DNA of 64,000 nt from Acidobacteriota bacterium (GCA_016211105.1 JACQSX010000036.1:32758-96757), one strand, 5' to 3'; positions 44,917-54,555 are shown, counted from the first letter of the stretch. Notes: generated from the letters alone by a model not told the origin. A program made the numbers and translations.

Positions 44917-47283
44917 ATGCCTAGTCTCACTGAAGCTGACACTTGCCGAAAGTACGTGCTGCCCAAGCTCTACGCAGCCGGCTGGACCGATGACCAAATC
45001 AGCGAACAAAAAACCTTCACCGATGGCCGCATCATTGTTGCGGGCAGTAAGGCAAGGCGTGGACCGCAAAAACGGGCCGATTACCTCCTACGGTATCGCC
45101 GTGACTTCACCGTTGCAGTCGTGGAAGCCAAGTCCGTTTACAAGAATGCAGGCGATGCTCTCCAGCAGGCAAAAGAATACGCCCAGATTCTTGGGCTCAA
45201 GTTTGCCTATGGGACCAACGGCCACGGAATCGTCGAGCACGATTTCTTAACAGGAAAGGACAACGATCTCCAGAATCTTCCCACTCCCGACGAACTCTGG
45301 GGCCGCCTCCGAACAGCCGAGAACCTATCCCCCGAAGTTGCCGAGCGCGTGCTTGCTCCCTACTACCATCTTTCGGGAAAATCCCCGCGCTACTACCAGG
45401 AGATTGCGATCAACCGCGCCGTCCAAGCTATCCTCCAAGGTAGACCTCGCGTTCTCCTCACACTCGCAACGGGCACCGGCAAGACGGTTGTCGCCTTCCA
45501 AATCTGTTGGAAACTATGGAACTCGCGTTGGAACCGCACGGGTGAATATCGCCGCCCCAGGATTCTCTATCTTGCAGACCGGAACGTCCTCGTGGATGAT
45601 CCCAAGGACAAGATTTTTGCGCCCTTTGGCGATGCGCGCCACAAGATCGAGGGCGAGGCGATCAAGAGCCGGGAAATGTACTTTGCCACCTACCAGGCCA
45701 TCGCGCGCGATGAGCGCCGTCCCGGCCTCTACCGGGAATACCCTCGAGAGTTCTTTGACCTCATCGTCGTTGATGAGTGTCACCGCGGCAGCGCGCGGGA
45801 CGAGAGCAACTGGCGTGAGATCCTCGAATACTTTGAACCGGCCTACCAGCTTGGCATGACTGCAACCCCTCTCAGGGAAGACAACCGGGACACTTACCGC
45901 TACTTTGGAAATCCTCTCTACACCTACAGTCTCCGGCAGGGGATTGACGACGGGTTCCTCGCCCCGTACCGGGTCCACCGCATCGTCACAACCGCGGATG
46001 CCGCGGGCTGGAGGCCGAGCAAAGGAGAACTCGACCGCTTTGGCAGGGAAATCCCCGACGCAGAGTACGGCACGAAAGATTTTGAACGCCTCGTTGCTCT
46101 GAAGGCCCGCACCGAAGCCATCGCGCGAAACCTGACAGACTTCCTGAAAAAGACAGGCCGATTTGCCAAGAGCATCGTTTTCTGCGTGGATCAGGAACAT
46201 GCTGAAGAGATGCGAAAGGCGCTGAACAATCTCAATGCAGACCTTATGAAGGAAAACCCCGACTACACGGCGCGCATCGTCTCTGATGAAGGCAAGATCG
46301 GGCGCGGGCACCTCGACCGGTTCATGGAGCTTGAGACCCTTGTACCTGCGATTGTCACCACCTCGCAAATGCTTACCACTGGCGTTGACGTGCAAACCTG
46401 CAAGAATGTCGTGCTCGCCCGCGTGATCAATTCCATGACCGACTTCAAGCAGATCATCGGAAGAGGCACGCGGGTCCGCGATGACTACGGGAAGCTCTAC
46501 TTCACCATTCTTGACTACACGGGAAGCGCCACCACGCTGTTTGCTGATCCCGAATTTGATGGCGACCCCGCTCTACTGGTCGAAGAGGAAATGAACGAGA
46601 AAGGTGAATCCGTCGGGGCGCCGGAAGTCATCAGCAACGGAGGAGAGGGGGTGATTGCCGAACCCGAACCACCCTGGGAACGACTTCCGGAAGGAGGTCC
46701 GCAAGGCGAGCCGCGCAAGTACTACGTCGACAACGGCTGGGTGGAAATCGCGGCGCACCTGGTCTACGAACTTGACCCGGATGGCAAGCAGCTCCGAGTT
46801 GTAAAATTCACCGACTACACGGCGGAGAAAGTGCGAAGCATGTATTCATCTGCTGCGGCGCTGCGCTCAAAGTGGAGCGATGCGGAGGAACGCGCCGCCA
46901 TCATTGAGGCCCTGGAACAGCGCGGCATATCGTTCCCTGAGCTCGCGGAGGCTGCAAAGCAACCGGATGCAGATCCCTTTGACCTCTTGTGTCACGTTGC
47001 GTTTAATGCCCCACTCCGGACGCGCCGGGAGCGGGCAGAAATGCTCCGGCGAGAAAAACAGGACTTCTTCGACCAATACGCGACTGGAGCGCACGCGGTT
47101 TTGAATGAAATGCTCGACAAGTATATTGAGTACGGGACAGCGCAGTTCAACATTCCCGACATTCTCAAAGTGCCGCCGATCTCTGAGCGTGGCACCATAC
47201 CGGAAATCGCAGCGCTCTTCGGCGGCGCAGAAAAATTGCGCGCGGCCGTAACACAGCTACAAACGCTTCTCTACGCAGCCTAA
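44917..47283 (+). CDS. hsdR: Type I restriction enzyme, R subunit
   Basis: 788 residues, on the short side for HsdR. The nuclease core is RADYLLRYRRDFTVAVVEAK (D...ExK). The helicase motor has LTLATGTGKTVVAF (Walker A), LIVVDECHRGSA (DECH), GMTATPLRED and IIGRGTRVRDDYGK (motif VI). The C-terminal part ends with helical HsdR_C-type sequence. It translocates and cuts DNA unmodified at the site recognised by HsdS. First gene of the hsdR-hsdM-hsdS operon. Confidence 0.93.
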   Translation: MPSLTEADTCRKYVLPKLYAAGWTDDQISEQKTFTDGRIIVAGSKARRGPQKRADYLLRYRRDFTVAVVEAKSVYKNAGDALQQAKEYAQILGLKFAYGTNGHGIVEHDFLTGKDNDLQNLPTPDELWGRLRTAENLSPEVAERVLAPYYHLSGKSPRYYQEIAINRAVQAILQGRPRVLLTLATGTGKTVVAFQICWKLWNSRWNRTGEYRRPRILYLADRNVLVDDPKDKIFAPFGDARHKIEGEAIKSREMYFATYQAIARDERRPGLYREYPREFFDLIVVDECHRGSARDESNWREILEYFEPAYQLGMTATPLREDNRDTYRYFGNPLYTYSLRQGIDDGFLAPYRVHRIVTTADAAGWRPSKGELDRFGREIPDAEYGTKDFERLVALKARTEAIARNLTDFLKKTGRFAKSIVFCVDQEHAEEMRKALNNLNADLMKENPDYTARIVSDEGKIGRGHLDRFMELETLVPAIVTTSQMLTTGVDVQTCKNVVLARVINSMTDFKQIIGRGTRVRDDYGKLYFTILDYTGSATTLFADPEFDGDPALLVEEEMNEKGESVGAPEVISNGGEGVIAEPEPPWERLPEGGPQGEPRKYYVDNGWVEIAAHLVYELDPDGKQLRVVKFTDYTAEKVRSMYSSAAALRSKWSDAEERAAIIEALEQRGISFPELAEAAKQPDADPFDLLCHVAFNAPLRTRRERAEMLRREKQDFFDQYATGAHAVLNEMLDKYIEYGTAQFNIPDILKVPPISERGTIPEIAALFGGAEKLRAAVTQLQTLLYAA

Positions 47284-47294
47284 GTTAAGGGACT

Positions 47295-48863
47295 ATGGCC
47301 CGAAGTAAACCTAAAATCGAAACGCCAAAATCCACCGCGCAACAACTGGCAAGTCTCATCAAGTCCTGCCGCGACATCATGCGCAAGGACAAGGGACTCA
47401 ATGGGGACCTGGACCGGCTCCCCATGCTCACCTGGGTCATGTTCTTGAAGTTTCTTAACGACATGGAAGAGATCCGGCAGGAAGAAGCAACCCTTGCCGG
47501 AAAGAAGTTTCGACCGGCAATTGAATCACCCTACCGGTGGCGGGACTGGGCAGCCAGACTCGATGGTATCACTGGGCCCGAACTCATTGCCTTCATCAAC
47601 CAGGACGAAGCCGTAAGGCCGGATGGCAAACGCGGTCCGGGGCTCTTTGCCTACTTGAGGTCGCTTGAGAGCGCAAATGGAGACCGCCGGGACGTCATTG
47701 CACGGGTTTTTGAAGGCACGGTAAATCGCATGATCAACGGCTACCTCCTGCGCGATATCCTGAATAAAGTAAACGAGATTCACTTCACCTCCAAGGACGA
47801 GATCCATACGCTGGGCCATTTCTACGAAACGATGTTGCGCGAGATGCGAGACGCGGCGGGCGACTCAGGAGAGTTTTATACGCCGCGGCCGGTGATCAAA
47901 TTTATCGTCTCCGTCATGGATCCCACGCTTGGCGAAACGGTCCTCGACCCTGCCGCCGGCACCGGTGGATTTCTCGTCGAGGCTTTTGAGCATCTAAAGA
48001 AACAGTGCCAGAAGGCGGAGGACTATTCACGCCTACAGCGGGGAACACTGTACGGAATCGAAGCAAAATCTCTTCCCTACCTCCTGTGCCAAATGAACCT
48101 TCTTCTCCACGGTTTGGAGTATCCCGAGATCGATCCGGGCAATGCCCTCCGTTTTCCTCTGCGCGAAATAGGCGACAAAGACCGCGTGGACATCATCATG
48201 ACCAATCCCCCCTTCGGAGGCGAGGAGGAGCGCGGGATCCTCTCAAACTTCCCCGAAGACAAGCAGACCGCTGAAACCGCACTTCTCTTTCTGCAAGTCA
48301 TCATGCGAAAGCTCCGTCGCCCCGTGGGCGGATCAAAAGGCGGTCGTTGCGGCATGGTTGTTCCGAACGGCGTCCTCTTCGGCGACGGCGTCTGCGCCCG
48401 CATCAAGGAGGAACTGCTTAAGGAGTTCAATCTCCATACGATTGTGCGGCTGCCAAATGGCGTCTTTGCCCCTTACACGTCGATCCCCACCAACCTCCTC
48501 TTCTTTGATCGTTCTGGCCCCACAAAGGAAATCTGGTACTACGAGCAGCCGATTCAGGAGGGGCGAAAAAACTACACGAAGACCCAGCCGTTGCAATTTG
48601 AAGAATTTGCTCCCTGTCTTGAGTGGTGGAAAAAGCGAGAAGAGAACGAGCGGGCATGGAAGGTACCGGCCAAAGATGTGCTGAAGTATGCTGAGAGCAG
48701 CAATCTTGTTTCCGTCAACCTCGATATCAAGAATCCTAATAGCAAACAGGACCTCGAACACCTGCCACCCGAGCAACTCGTTGACAGCATCCTCCGGAAG
48801 GAGCAGCGGATCGCCGAGTTGATGCGGGAAATCAAGCAGGTACTAGCGAGAGGAGAACCGTGA
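47295..48863 (+). CDS. hsdM: Type I restriction enzyme, M subunit (N6-adenine methyltransferase)
   Basis: 522 residues. An N-terminal HsdM_N helical domain is followed by GEFYTPRPVIKFIVSVMDPT. The SAM motif is VLDPAAGTGGFLVEAFEHL and the catalytic motif is IIMTNPPFGGEEERG (NPPF). It starts 11 bases after hsdR and overlaps hsdS by GTGA. With HsdS it methylates adenines in the target. Confidence 0.94.
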   Translation: MARSKPKIETPKSTAQQLASLIKSCRDIMRKDKGLNGDLDRLPMLTWVMFLKFLNDMEEIRQEEATLAGKKFRPAIESPYRWRDWAARLDGITGPELIAFINQDEAVRPDGKRGPGLFAYLRSLESANGDRRDVIARVFEGTVNRMINGYLLRDILNKVNEIHFTSKDEIHTLGHFYETMLREMRDAAGDSGEFYTPRPVIKFIVSVMDPTLGETVLDPAAGTGGFLVEAFEHLKKQCQKAEDYSRLQRGTLYGIEAKSLPYLLCQMNLLLHGLEYPEIDPGNALRFPLREIGDKDRVDIIMTNPPFGGEEERGILSNFPEDKQTAETALLFLQVIMRKLRRPVGGSKGGRCGMVVPNGVLFGDGVCARIKEELLKEFNLHTIVRLPNGVFAPYTSIPTNLLFFDRSGPTKEIWYYEQPIQEGRKNYTKTQPLQFEEFAPCLEWWKKREENERAWKVPAKDVLKYAESSNLVSVNLDIKNPNSKQDLEHLPPEQLVDSILRKEQRIAELMREIKQVLARGEP

Positions 48864-50017
48864 GCAACCCTTGGCCCCTCGTGGCTCTAAGAGAATTGCT
48901 AACTCCAGTCAGTCGACCTGAGGTGGTTGACCCTGAGGCTATTTATCATATTTTGGGAGCTCATTGGTATGCCCAGGGCTTGTACACCAAGAACGTAACG
49001 GCCGGGTCGGAAATTCAGGCGAAGGTTGTCTACCGAGTTCAGCAAGGTGACTTTGTCTATAACCGTCTGTTCGGATGGAAGGGGTCTTTTGCCGTCGCTA
49101 CAGATGGGAATCACGGTTGCTATGTCTCCAACGAGTTCCCCTGTTTCACTGTGCATCAAGACCGTGCAGATGGGCGATATATTTGGAGGTATTTCAGTCT
49201 CCCGTCGGTTTGGAATGAAGTGCTCAGCCTCAGCGCGGGTGGAACACCGACTAGTAGGAATCGGCTCAAGGAAGAACAATTGCTCGCAATGAAACTTCCT
49301 CTCCCACCCCTCGACGAACAACGCCGCATCGTCTCCCGCATCGAAGAATTGGCGACCAAGATCGAACAGGCAAAGAGCTTGCGAAAACACATAGAAAAAG
49401 ACTCCCATGAACTTCTGCTCACGCTCTATTCCAAGATCATCAAGGATGCCAAATGCCTTCCAATGGCCGAAGCCGCCCCTTTGAAGCGGAGGCCGGTTCA
49501 CGTAGACCCTTCCGCAGACTATTACGAGTTGGGCATCCGATCCTTCGGCAAAGGTGCCTTCCACAAGCCATCCATAAGCGGTACCGCCCTTGGCACCAAG
49601 AAGATATTCAGAATTGAACCGGGCGACTTATTGTTCAACATTGTATTTGCCTGGGAGGGAGCTATAGCTGTGGCCAAGCCCGAAGATCACGGTCGCGTCG
49701 GATCACATCGGTTTTTAACGTGCGTTCCAAAGGACCGTCTCGTAACGTCATCCTTCCTTTGTTTTCATTTCCTGACTGAACGCGGACTGCAGCAGCTCGG
49801 AGAGGCTTCCCCGGGTGGTGCAGGCAGGAACCGAACCCTTGGTCTTAATGCCTTGGAAAAGATAGAGGTTCCGGTCCCTCCTTTTGACAAACAGCTATGG
49901 TTCGACTCCTACAAGGCCAAACTCGATTCTGTGCAACTCTTGAGGAACAAAGCTGCCGCCGAGCTGGACGCCCTCATGCCCTCCATCCTCTCCAAAGCCT
50001 TCTCCGGCAATTTGTGA
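48860..50017 (+). CDS. hsdS: Type I restriction enzyme, S (specificity) subunit
   Basis: 385 residues, GTG start inside the hsdM stop. Two target recognition domains are visible. The first ends at the conserved region LPLPPLDEQRRIVSRIEELA with a helix to KSLRKHIEKD. The second ends VPVPPFDKQLWFDSYKAKLD with the tail DALMPSILSKAFSGNL. The two recognition domains differ, as expected for a bipartite asymmetric target; the target cannot be read from sequence. A second copy of the tail (13 codons) lies at 54503. Confidence 0.92.
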   Translation: MSNPWPLVALRELLTPVSRPEVVDPEAIYHILGAHWYAQGLYTKNVTAGSEIQAKVVYRVQQGDFVYNRLFGWKGSFAVATDGNHGCYVSNEFPCFTVHQDRADGRYIWRYFSLPSVWNEVLSLSAGGTPTSRNRLKEEQLLAMKLPLPPLDEQRRIVSRIEELATKIEQAKSLRKHIEKDSHELLLTLYSKIIKDAKCLPMAEAAPLKRRPVHVDPSADYYELGIRSFGKGAFHKPSISGTALGTKKIFRIEPGDLLFNIVFAWEGAIAVAKPEDHGRVGSHRFLTCVPKDRLVTSSFLCFHFLTERGLQQLGEASPGGAGRNRTLGLNALEKIEVPVPPFDKQLWFDSYKAKLDSVQLLRNKAAAELDALMPSILSKAFSGNL

Positions 50018-50103
50018 AACATGAGTAACCAAAAGCAAACGGAAAAAATGCATCGCATTTTGCTGCTCAATTTCACCGAACCTCAGAGAAGGAAGCGGCA
50101 CTG

Positions 50104-50634
50104 CTATTCGCCTTTTTTCGACACGTCTTCCCTTGCCGAGATGACGCTGACTTCAAGTATTTTGAACGCGTAGTCGAAGCCCGCTCTTCCAAAACCCTTC
50201 AATTCTCCTATGGGCCCGAATTTATTCGATGGCAGCTCGGGGATAGCTGCCTCCGTCCTTACCCCACTCGCCAGCACGCCCCTTCGAAATGCTTCTGTCT
50301 GCGGAGTTGTGCGACCAAGGTAGTCTGCGTGATGAGATTGAAATGCCTGGCCGCCAGCCGCACCCTCATTGCTCAAAGCCACTAGGAACGGATCCTGGTC
50401 AATGTTATTCCCGTCGACGCGGAAGAAGGTGAACCCGTAATAGGTTGTAGTGCCTATACCGGAAGAGACGACAAGGACCCTATTGCACTTTTCCAAGTAC
50501 CGCTCCGACACCGGGAGAACCCTCTTCACATCATCGGGATTATCGACCTTATAGGTGTAGGGCGGCCACCGCTCCAACAGCAGCTCTACTTTTTCTTTTG
50601 TAAGCTCAAACCGCTTTACCTCTTTGTCGCTCAT
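50104..50634 (-). CDS. Hypothetical protein next to hsdS
   Basis: 176 residues from MSDKEVKRFELTKEKVELLL. It contains ERWPPYTYKVDNPDDVKRVL, RVLVVSSGIGTTTYYGFTFF and a C-terminal charged end. No recognised family, signal peptide or membrane helix. It is convergent with the restriction operon and composition looks protein-like; a cargo or defence role is only suggested by position. Confidence 0.6.
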   Translation of the reverse strand: MSDKEVKRFELTKEKVELLLERWPPYTYKVDNPDDVKRVLPVSERYLEKCNRVLVVSSGIGTTTYYGFTFFRVDGNNIDQDPFLVALSNEGAAGGQAFQSHHADYLGRTTPQTEAFRRGVLASGVRTEAAIPELPSNKFGPIGELKGFGRAGFDYAFKILEVSVISAREDVSKKGE

Positions 50635-50716
50635 TTCCCAAGCTCGACTGAAATCCCTTCACACCTATGATAACGCTTTGTCGGTCGAGGCCCTGCACCC
50701 TCCAGCCGGCCCGAAC

Positions 50717-50990
50717 CTACAACCTCCCGACCGCCTCATGCATCTTGTCCGTTGACGTGCTCAAATACCGGGCCGTCGTGGCGATGTTTTTCTGGCCAAG
50801 GAGTGCCTGCACCGTGCGGATATCCGCCCCCTTCTCAAGCGCGCGGGTCGCAAGCCTTCATCATGCGTAAGAGGTGACCATTGGATTTCCCTTGAGCCTG
50901 GGAAAGACGAAGCCTTCATGCCGCCTCGGAAGTACCTTAGATAGCCACCAGCCGTTACAGCGAAATTTCACGCTCAGCCAGCCATTCCAT
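50717..50990 (-). pseudogene. Tyrosine recombinase/integrase relic (C-terminal part)
   Basis: The frame ending at 50717 reads LATRALEKGADIRTVQALLG, QKNIATTARYLSTSTDK and HEAVGRL. This is the end of XerC/XerD-like integrases with the nucleophile Tyr in TTARYLST. The upstream LRHxFAT block is disrupted by a frameshift and stops, and the usual LGH has become LGQ. A degraded LSKVLPRRHEGFVFPRLKGN lies further up. It is a dead integrase from a past element. Confidence 0.72.
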
Positions 50991-51089
50991 GCCCGCAGCC
51001 CGATGAAACCTGCTCGTTCGCTCCTTCAGTCCGGCCCTGACAACAGGCCTCCCTCGTGAGAGTATGGAGGGCTTCTTCGATTTGGAGCC

Positions 51090-51554
51090 ATGGGAGACCA
51101 TGATCTTTGCTGGCCACTCCACTGGGTCTGCAACGATGTATCGCTCGTTAACGATGAGGAATTTCTAGAGAAGCAGTTCCGGTGGGAGAAACTCTATTCC
51201 GGGAAAATTGATCAAATTTGGATGAGTGCACGGTGCCTAGCGACAAACTCCTTCATCGCGACGAAAACACTAACGTCGCGTCCGACCAGCGTTAGGCATT
51301 TCATCCCAGGTTCTTCCGTCAAGAGTACGGCCAGCTTTATTCTTGCGAACGCCGCCCCATTGTTTGAAGAAGAATGGAACTGTTGCTCTTACACTGCTCG
51401 CCAATATCTCTCACCCATTCCGGATGACCCAATTAATCCCGTTGAGATTGAGATGGAGCGGGCCCAGGAGCGGTTTACAGCTCAAAAATCGAACATGGGC
51501 AGTCGCCTTTCTGAGATAGTCAATCCGCCAAGTATATTTCTGATTCTCGACTGA
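51090..51554 (+). CDS. Hypothetical protein
   Basis: 154-codon open frame starting [20 protein letters not shown]. The middle ([20 protein letters not shown]) looks protein-like, but there is no clear ribosome site and no recognised family. It lies between the integrase relic and the DUF2335 pair and may be a fragment. Confidence 0.35.
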   Translation: MGDHDLCWPLHWVCNDVSLVNDEEFLEKQFRWEKLYSGKIDQIWMSARCLATNSFIATKTLTSRPTSVRHFIPGSSVKSTASFILANAAPLFEEEWNCCSYTARQYLSPIPDDPINPVEIEMERAQERFTAQKSNMGSRLSEIVNPPSIFLILD

Positions 51555-51749
51555 GACCCCGATCTACAGACGGCCAAAGGCCAGGGGCTGGATAGGGACG
51601 GTCCATGATCTCTTTACCTTCACTTCGCGCAGGAGAAGGCTTGCTTTAGCGAAATGACCACCGATCGTTCTGGAGGCGCCTGGTGGATGAGGCGCTTAAA
51701 CTTGTACCAGGCAGTGGCGGCCTGGATTGCGGTAGGACGACGTTCTAAA
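51555..51749. other. Spacer before the DUF2335 gene
   Basis: No intact gene. On the minus strand a short open stretch (about 51645-51740) reads AIQAATAWYKFKRLIHQAPP, which looks like a protein remnant of unknown origin. Confidence 0.35.
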
Positions 51750-52187
51750 TCATCTTGATTTTACAACTGCTGTCATTTTTTGTTCGCGTTCCTTTTTTCT
51801 GGACCATTTGTCGTATATGAATGTCGCTGCCAAACCGGTGACGGCAGTAACAATTGCCGTGATGCCCGATGCGTCCCTACCAGAGTAGATCAGAAATATA
51901 CCGCCGCTTATTGTCGTCATGACAACGACGAATGCCATCCACTGACCAGTTTTTTCCCTCGCTATATTGGAATCAACTACTCTCCGCTCAAGTGATTGAC
52001 GGTGTTCGGACTGGGCTTCGTACCGATTTATGATAATCCTGGGAAGCTCAGGGAAAATTTGAGCATATCGCTCCAACATTTGCGGCGGAGGCAGGGGCCC
52101 AGAGAAGCTAGTAGCCTCAGCGCGAATCAGTTGGGTGTTCTGTGGTTGGGACTGTGGGAGGTGGCGTGGCTTATTGCCCTTGCCCAT
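51750..52187 (-). CDS. DUF2335 membrane protein
   Basis: 145 residues. FSGPLPPPQMLERYAQIFPE and RYEAQSEHRQSLERRVVDSN lead to two close membrane helices (WMAFVVVMTTISGGIFLIY and ITAIVTAVTGLAATFIYDK) with a charged tail. This is the DUF2335 layout: a cytoplasmic helix region and a C-terminal hairpin. The role is unknown; the family is scattered in accessory regions. It starts directly at the stop of an 84-residue gene. Confidence 0.8.
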   Translation of the reverse strand: MGKGNKPRHLPQSQPQNTQLIRAEATSFSGPLPPPQMLERYAQIFPELPRIIINRYEAQSEHRQSLERRVVDSNIAREKTGQWMAFVVVMTTISGGIFLIYSGRDASGITAIVTAVTGLAATFIYDKWSRKKEREQKMTAVVKSR

Positions 52188-52442
52188 TCAGTCTGAGTTG
52201 AGATCAAGGCTAAGTTGCTTCTCCTTAGCCTCTTGGAAAGCACAGAATTCCAGATCGATCACTTCCATTAGGTCCTGTCCGATGACACGCCAATCGGAGT
52301 ACATAGCCACGCTGTCAGCTTGCTCAGGGTTTGCGCTTTCATTGTAAGCGTCCAGATGACCCCATAAATCAATAACCCGGGCGCATCCGGACAAAAGTGA
52401 AGGCTGCGCAAAGAGGAAATCAGTCTTAACTTTGTTTCCCAT
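52188..52442 (-). CDS. Conserved hypothetical protein paired with DUF2335
   Basis: 84 residues from MGNKVKTDFLFAQPSLLSGC, with ARVIDLWGHLDAYNESANPE and VAMYSDWRVIGQDLMEVIDL. It resembles small mobile-element proteins with FLFAxPSFLxGxARxLDLxG. The TGA is followed at once by the DUF2335 ATG, so the two are translationally coupled. The frame is open to 52505. Confidence 0.65.
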   Translation of the reverse strand: MGNKVKTDFLFAQPSLLSGCARVIDLWGHLDAYNESANPEQADSVAMYSDWRVIGQDLMEVIDLEFCAFQEAKEKQLSLDLNSD

Positions 52443-52573
52443 GGCTAAAAGGGTATTACTTTGAGTGGGTACTGTCAAATCGGGCCCCGCTGCCGCCCAA
52501 GCCACCTACCGCACCAGCGTCAGTAGCACCATTACTTCCTCGGGGGTCAGCTGTATGCCAGCTGATACAATCC

Positions 52574-52774
52574 GTGCGAAAACCCCTCTGGCAATGCCCC
52601 ACCTGCAAACGCAAGTTCGCAAAGCGCAATCAGGCGCACTCCTGCAACCAACTGTTCGACGATCCGCTCAGAGCCCATCAGTATCTCGCGCTTGCCAGTC
52701 TCCTAATGCGACTGTTGGAAATGGTAAAGGTAGTCGGCCAGCGGCCGACGCACCAGAGTCTCCTTCACGCTTGA
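52574..52774 (+). pseudogene. Zinc-ribbon N-terminal fragment (DUF5655-like)
   Basis: Begins MRKPLWQCPTCKRKFAKRNQ, with HSC following, which is the N-terminal Cys-x2-Cys...H-S-C start of small DUF5655-type proteins. After about 30 residues it continues into unrelated sequence. Probably a gene fragment. Confidence 0.45.
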
Positions 52775-52800
52775 CAGGGAGGAGCTTAGTTCTTAGCTGG

Positions 52801-53094
52801 ATGCAAACCCCCGATTATGTTCAAACCCAAACCGAACGAATCCAACACCTTGCCGGGAAATTCCCCCAGCGAATAGAGAAACTCGAAGGGATTTTTGATC
52901 GGAAGACCAATGTGTACATTGACTATGCCAACGTCAAACCGTGGGCAACCAAGCTGGGGCGGCACGTGGACCCCAAATGGTTGAAGCAGTTTCTGGATTC
53001 GTTCGACGCCATCAACTCGATAAAGTTCTATCAGGGCACTCTTGCCGGAGATGCCGAGTCGGAGGTTGGGAGGGCGGGGCATGAACGGATTTGA
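52801..53094 (+). pseudogene. Truncated NYN-domain (LabA/DUF88-like) protein
   Basis: After a start MQTPDYVQTQTERIQHLAGK the frame reads TNVYIDYANVKPWATKLGRH and LDSFDAINSIKFYQGTLAGD. That is the first half of a NYN RNase-like domain with the Asp of VYIDYAN. It stops after DAESEVGRAGHERI, whereas the remaining acidic strands are missing. The first 25 codons belong to a repeat found twice more in the window. Confidence 0.65.
52803..52875 (+). repeat. Dispersed repeat, copy 1
   Basis: About 72 bases that recur at 58736-58807 with a few changes and in part (31 bases) at 56058-56088. It can code for QTERIQHLAGKFPQRI, so it is a gene 5' end copied to several places or a target for recombination. 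Confidence 0.75.
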
Positions 53095-53402
53095 TCTAAT
53101 CGTAGCAAAGCGTTCGGATTTGGTAAATGTAGGAGAACGGGTAAAAGTCTTGATTCTTAGCCGGAGCGGCTTTTCTTGCCTTGACGTGCAGGTCGCCTAA
53201 GGACCACATAGGGTGTCACTCTCGCGGAGACGCAGGCACGCCGGCGCAGCGGTATATGCCGGGGTACAGAAGCAACGGAAGTCCCTATTGTGAGGCCAAA
53301 TACAGCGTCCGCGGAACCGCCCACTCGGACGACTGGAGGAAGGCTTGTGTTTGAAAAAGCGCCCATTTTCCCCTCTAAACTTCTCATTATAGCAGAAAGC
53401 GG
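53095..53402. other. About 300 bases without recognisable gene
   Basis: Between the NYN fragment and the protease gene I find no gene, hairpin with T tract or repeat on either strand. Confidence 0.5.
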
Positions 53403-54392
53403 TTAAACCTTCTTCCAACTTTCCTCAGTCACGGTAATTTGCAGTTCTTCGGATTTCTTCCCGCCGCCTTGGGAAATAGTTACGCGCTTGACCTGGTAGA
53501 TGCTGGAAAAAACATGTTTTACGTTTCGTGATTCAAGAAGTCCACGGGCGTTCGTAACCGTCTTGCTCCCGGACGAGGGGGCCTCTTTCTCCCACATCAA
53601 CGGTTCGCTCAATTTGAGATCAGCCGCCACGCATTCATAGATCTGCCACATGAGATCAGCTTCTTGTGAGGTTGCATCGGTAACCGGAAGTCCCATATGT
53701 CTAGCTTCACGTCGCCCAATCAGATAATCGTGAGACAACAACTCGCGCGTCAATTGCTTGACGATCTTCTCAATTTTTTCATTGTCGGCCATATGAAGAG
53801 CAAGCAGTTTCTTTGCTAACATTCCAATCTGCTCGCGGGCACGATAGACGGCACCGAGCGCAAGTGGGCTGACTCTCTGGCATAGATGACCAAGGACAGA
53901 GGCCATATGCGCCTCCTCCTTTAGTCCAGCTTCCTGTTTCGCCAACTGAAAGAAATTTGCCACGTCATCGACACTAACCGGGATAAATTTATTCTCGCCG
54001 CCCTGTTGGATAGTGGGACCGTGGGGGGTTGTGATGCTCGGGTCTATCGGACTGAGTTGAGCAAATGGCCCCGCGATGACGGCGTTTGCACTGAGAGCAA
54101 TCAGCGTTGCACAACTGTGCGCCCGAAATGGTACGAGCACATTGACGTTATCGCTGAATTCTCGAAGAGCATTCGCTAATGTAAACCCGGTTAACGTGTT
54201 TCCTCCCCTGCTGTACAGGACGAGGTCTAACTTCTCACTCTTTCCGATATCGGATAAATGCCGCGAAAAGCACGGAAGAACATCATCACCGATTTGGATT
54301 TCCTGGTTGGTTCTATCGCCGGTGAAGTAGCAAATAATCCTCGACCGGCGAACCCCTTCAAGGGACTGAATCAATTCCTTAATGGACGCCAT
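53403..54392 (-). CDS. ClpP-fold serine protease of the SDH (serine dehydrogenase proteinase) type
   Basis: 329 residues. A ClpP/crotonase core is visible: KLDLVLYSRGGNTLTGFTLA, NVLVPFRAHSCATLIALSAN (likely nucleophile Ser in HSCAT) and VIAGPFAQLSPIDPSI. This matches SDH-proteinase-like proteins (xxPGG...VPxxAxSAGTxIALxAD...LGPIDP). Ser replaces the first Gly-preceding Pro. The long helical region (SVDDVANFFQLAKQEAGLKE) and a C-terminal beta-rich tail follow. No signal peptide. It sits in the accessory region and is not disrupted. Confidence 0.78.
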   Translation of the reverse strand: MASIKELIQSLEGVRRSRIICYFTGDRTNQEIQIGDDVLPCFSRHLSDIGKSEKLDLVLYSRGGNTLTGFTLANALREFSDNVNVLVPFRAHSCATLIALSANAVIAGPFAQLSPIDPSITTPHGPTIQQGGENKFIPVSVDDVANFFQLAKQEAGLKEEAHMASVLGHLCQRVSPLALGAVYRAREQIGMLAKKLLALHMADNEKIEKIVKQLTRELLSHDYLIGRREARHMGLPVTDATSQEADLMWQIYECVAADLKLSEPLMWEKEAPSSGSKTVTNARGLLESRNVKHVFSSIYQVKRVTISQGGGKKSEELQITVTEESWKKV

Positions 54393-54502
54393 TTTGATAC
54401 CTGTTTAACACAGAAGGCACAAGAGCGATTACGAAAAAGTAAGCGCCATGCAACGGCACTTGCCACATTGAAAGCAGGCGCAGCACACAGAGGAATAGTC
54501 GT

Positions 54503-54544
54503 ATGCCCTCCATCCTCTCCAAGGCCTTCTCCGGCGAATTTTAG
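54503..54544 (+). pseudogene. Remnant of a second hsdS 3' end
   Basis: MPSILSKAFSGEF and TAG copy the last 13 codons of hsdS (MPSILSKAFSGNL at the real gene's end) with near-identical DNA. No other part of an S subunit lies upstream. It fuses directly into VOC copy a, so it marks a deletion joint. Confidence 0.75.
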
Positions 54545-54555
54545 CCCGTACCTAC

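Noticed and set aside
50022..50172. Short plus-strand frame after hsdS (MSNQKQTEKMHRILLLN...)
   Set aside because: It overlaps the end of the minus-strand 176-aa gene and has no clear ribosome site or family.
51290..51300. GTTAGGC core as an integron attC site
   Set aside because: Only a single core box is present, with no matching inverse core at attC distance and no imperfect palindrome around it.
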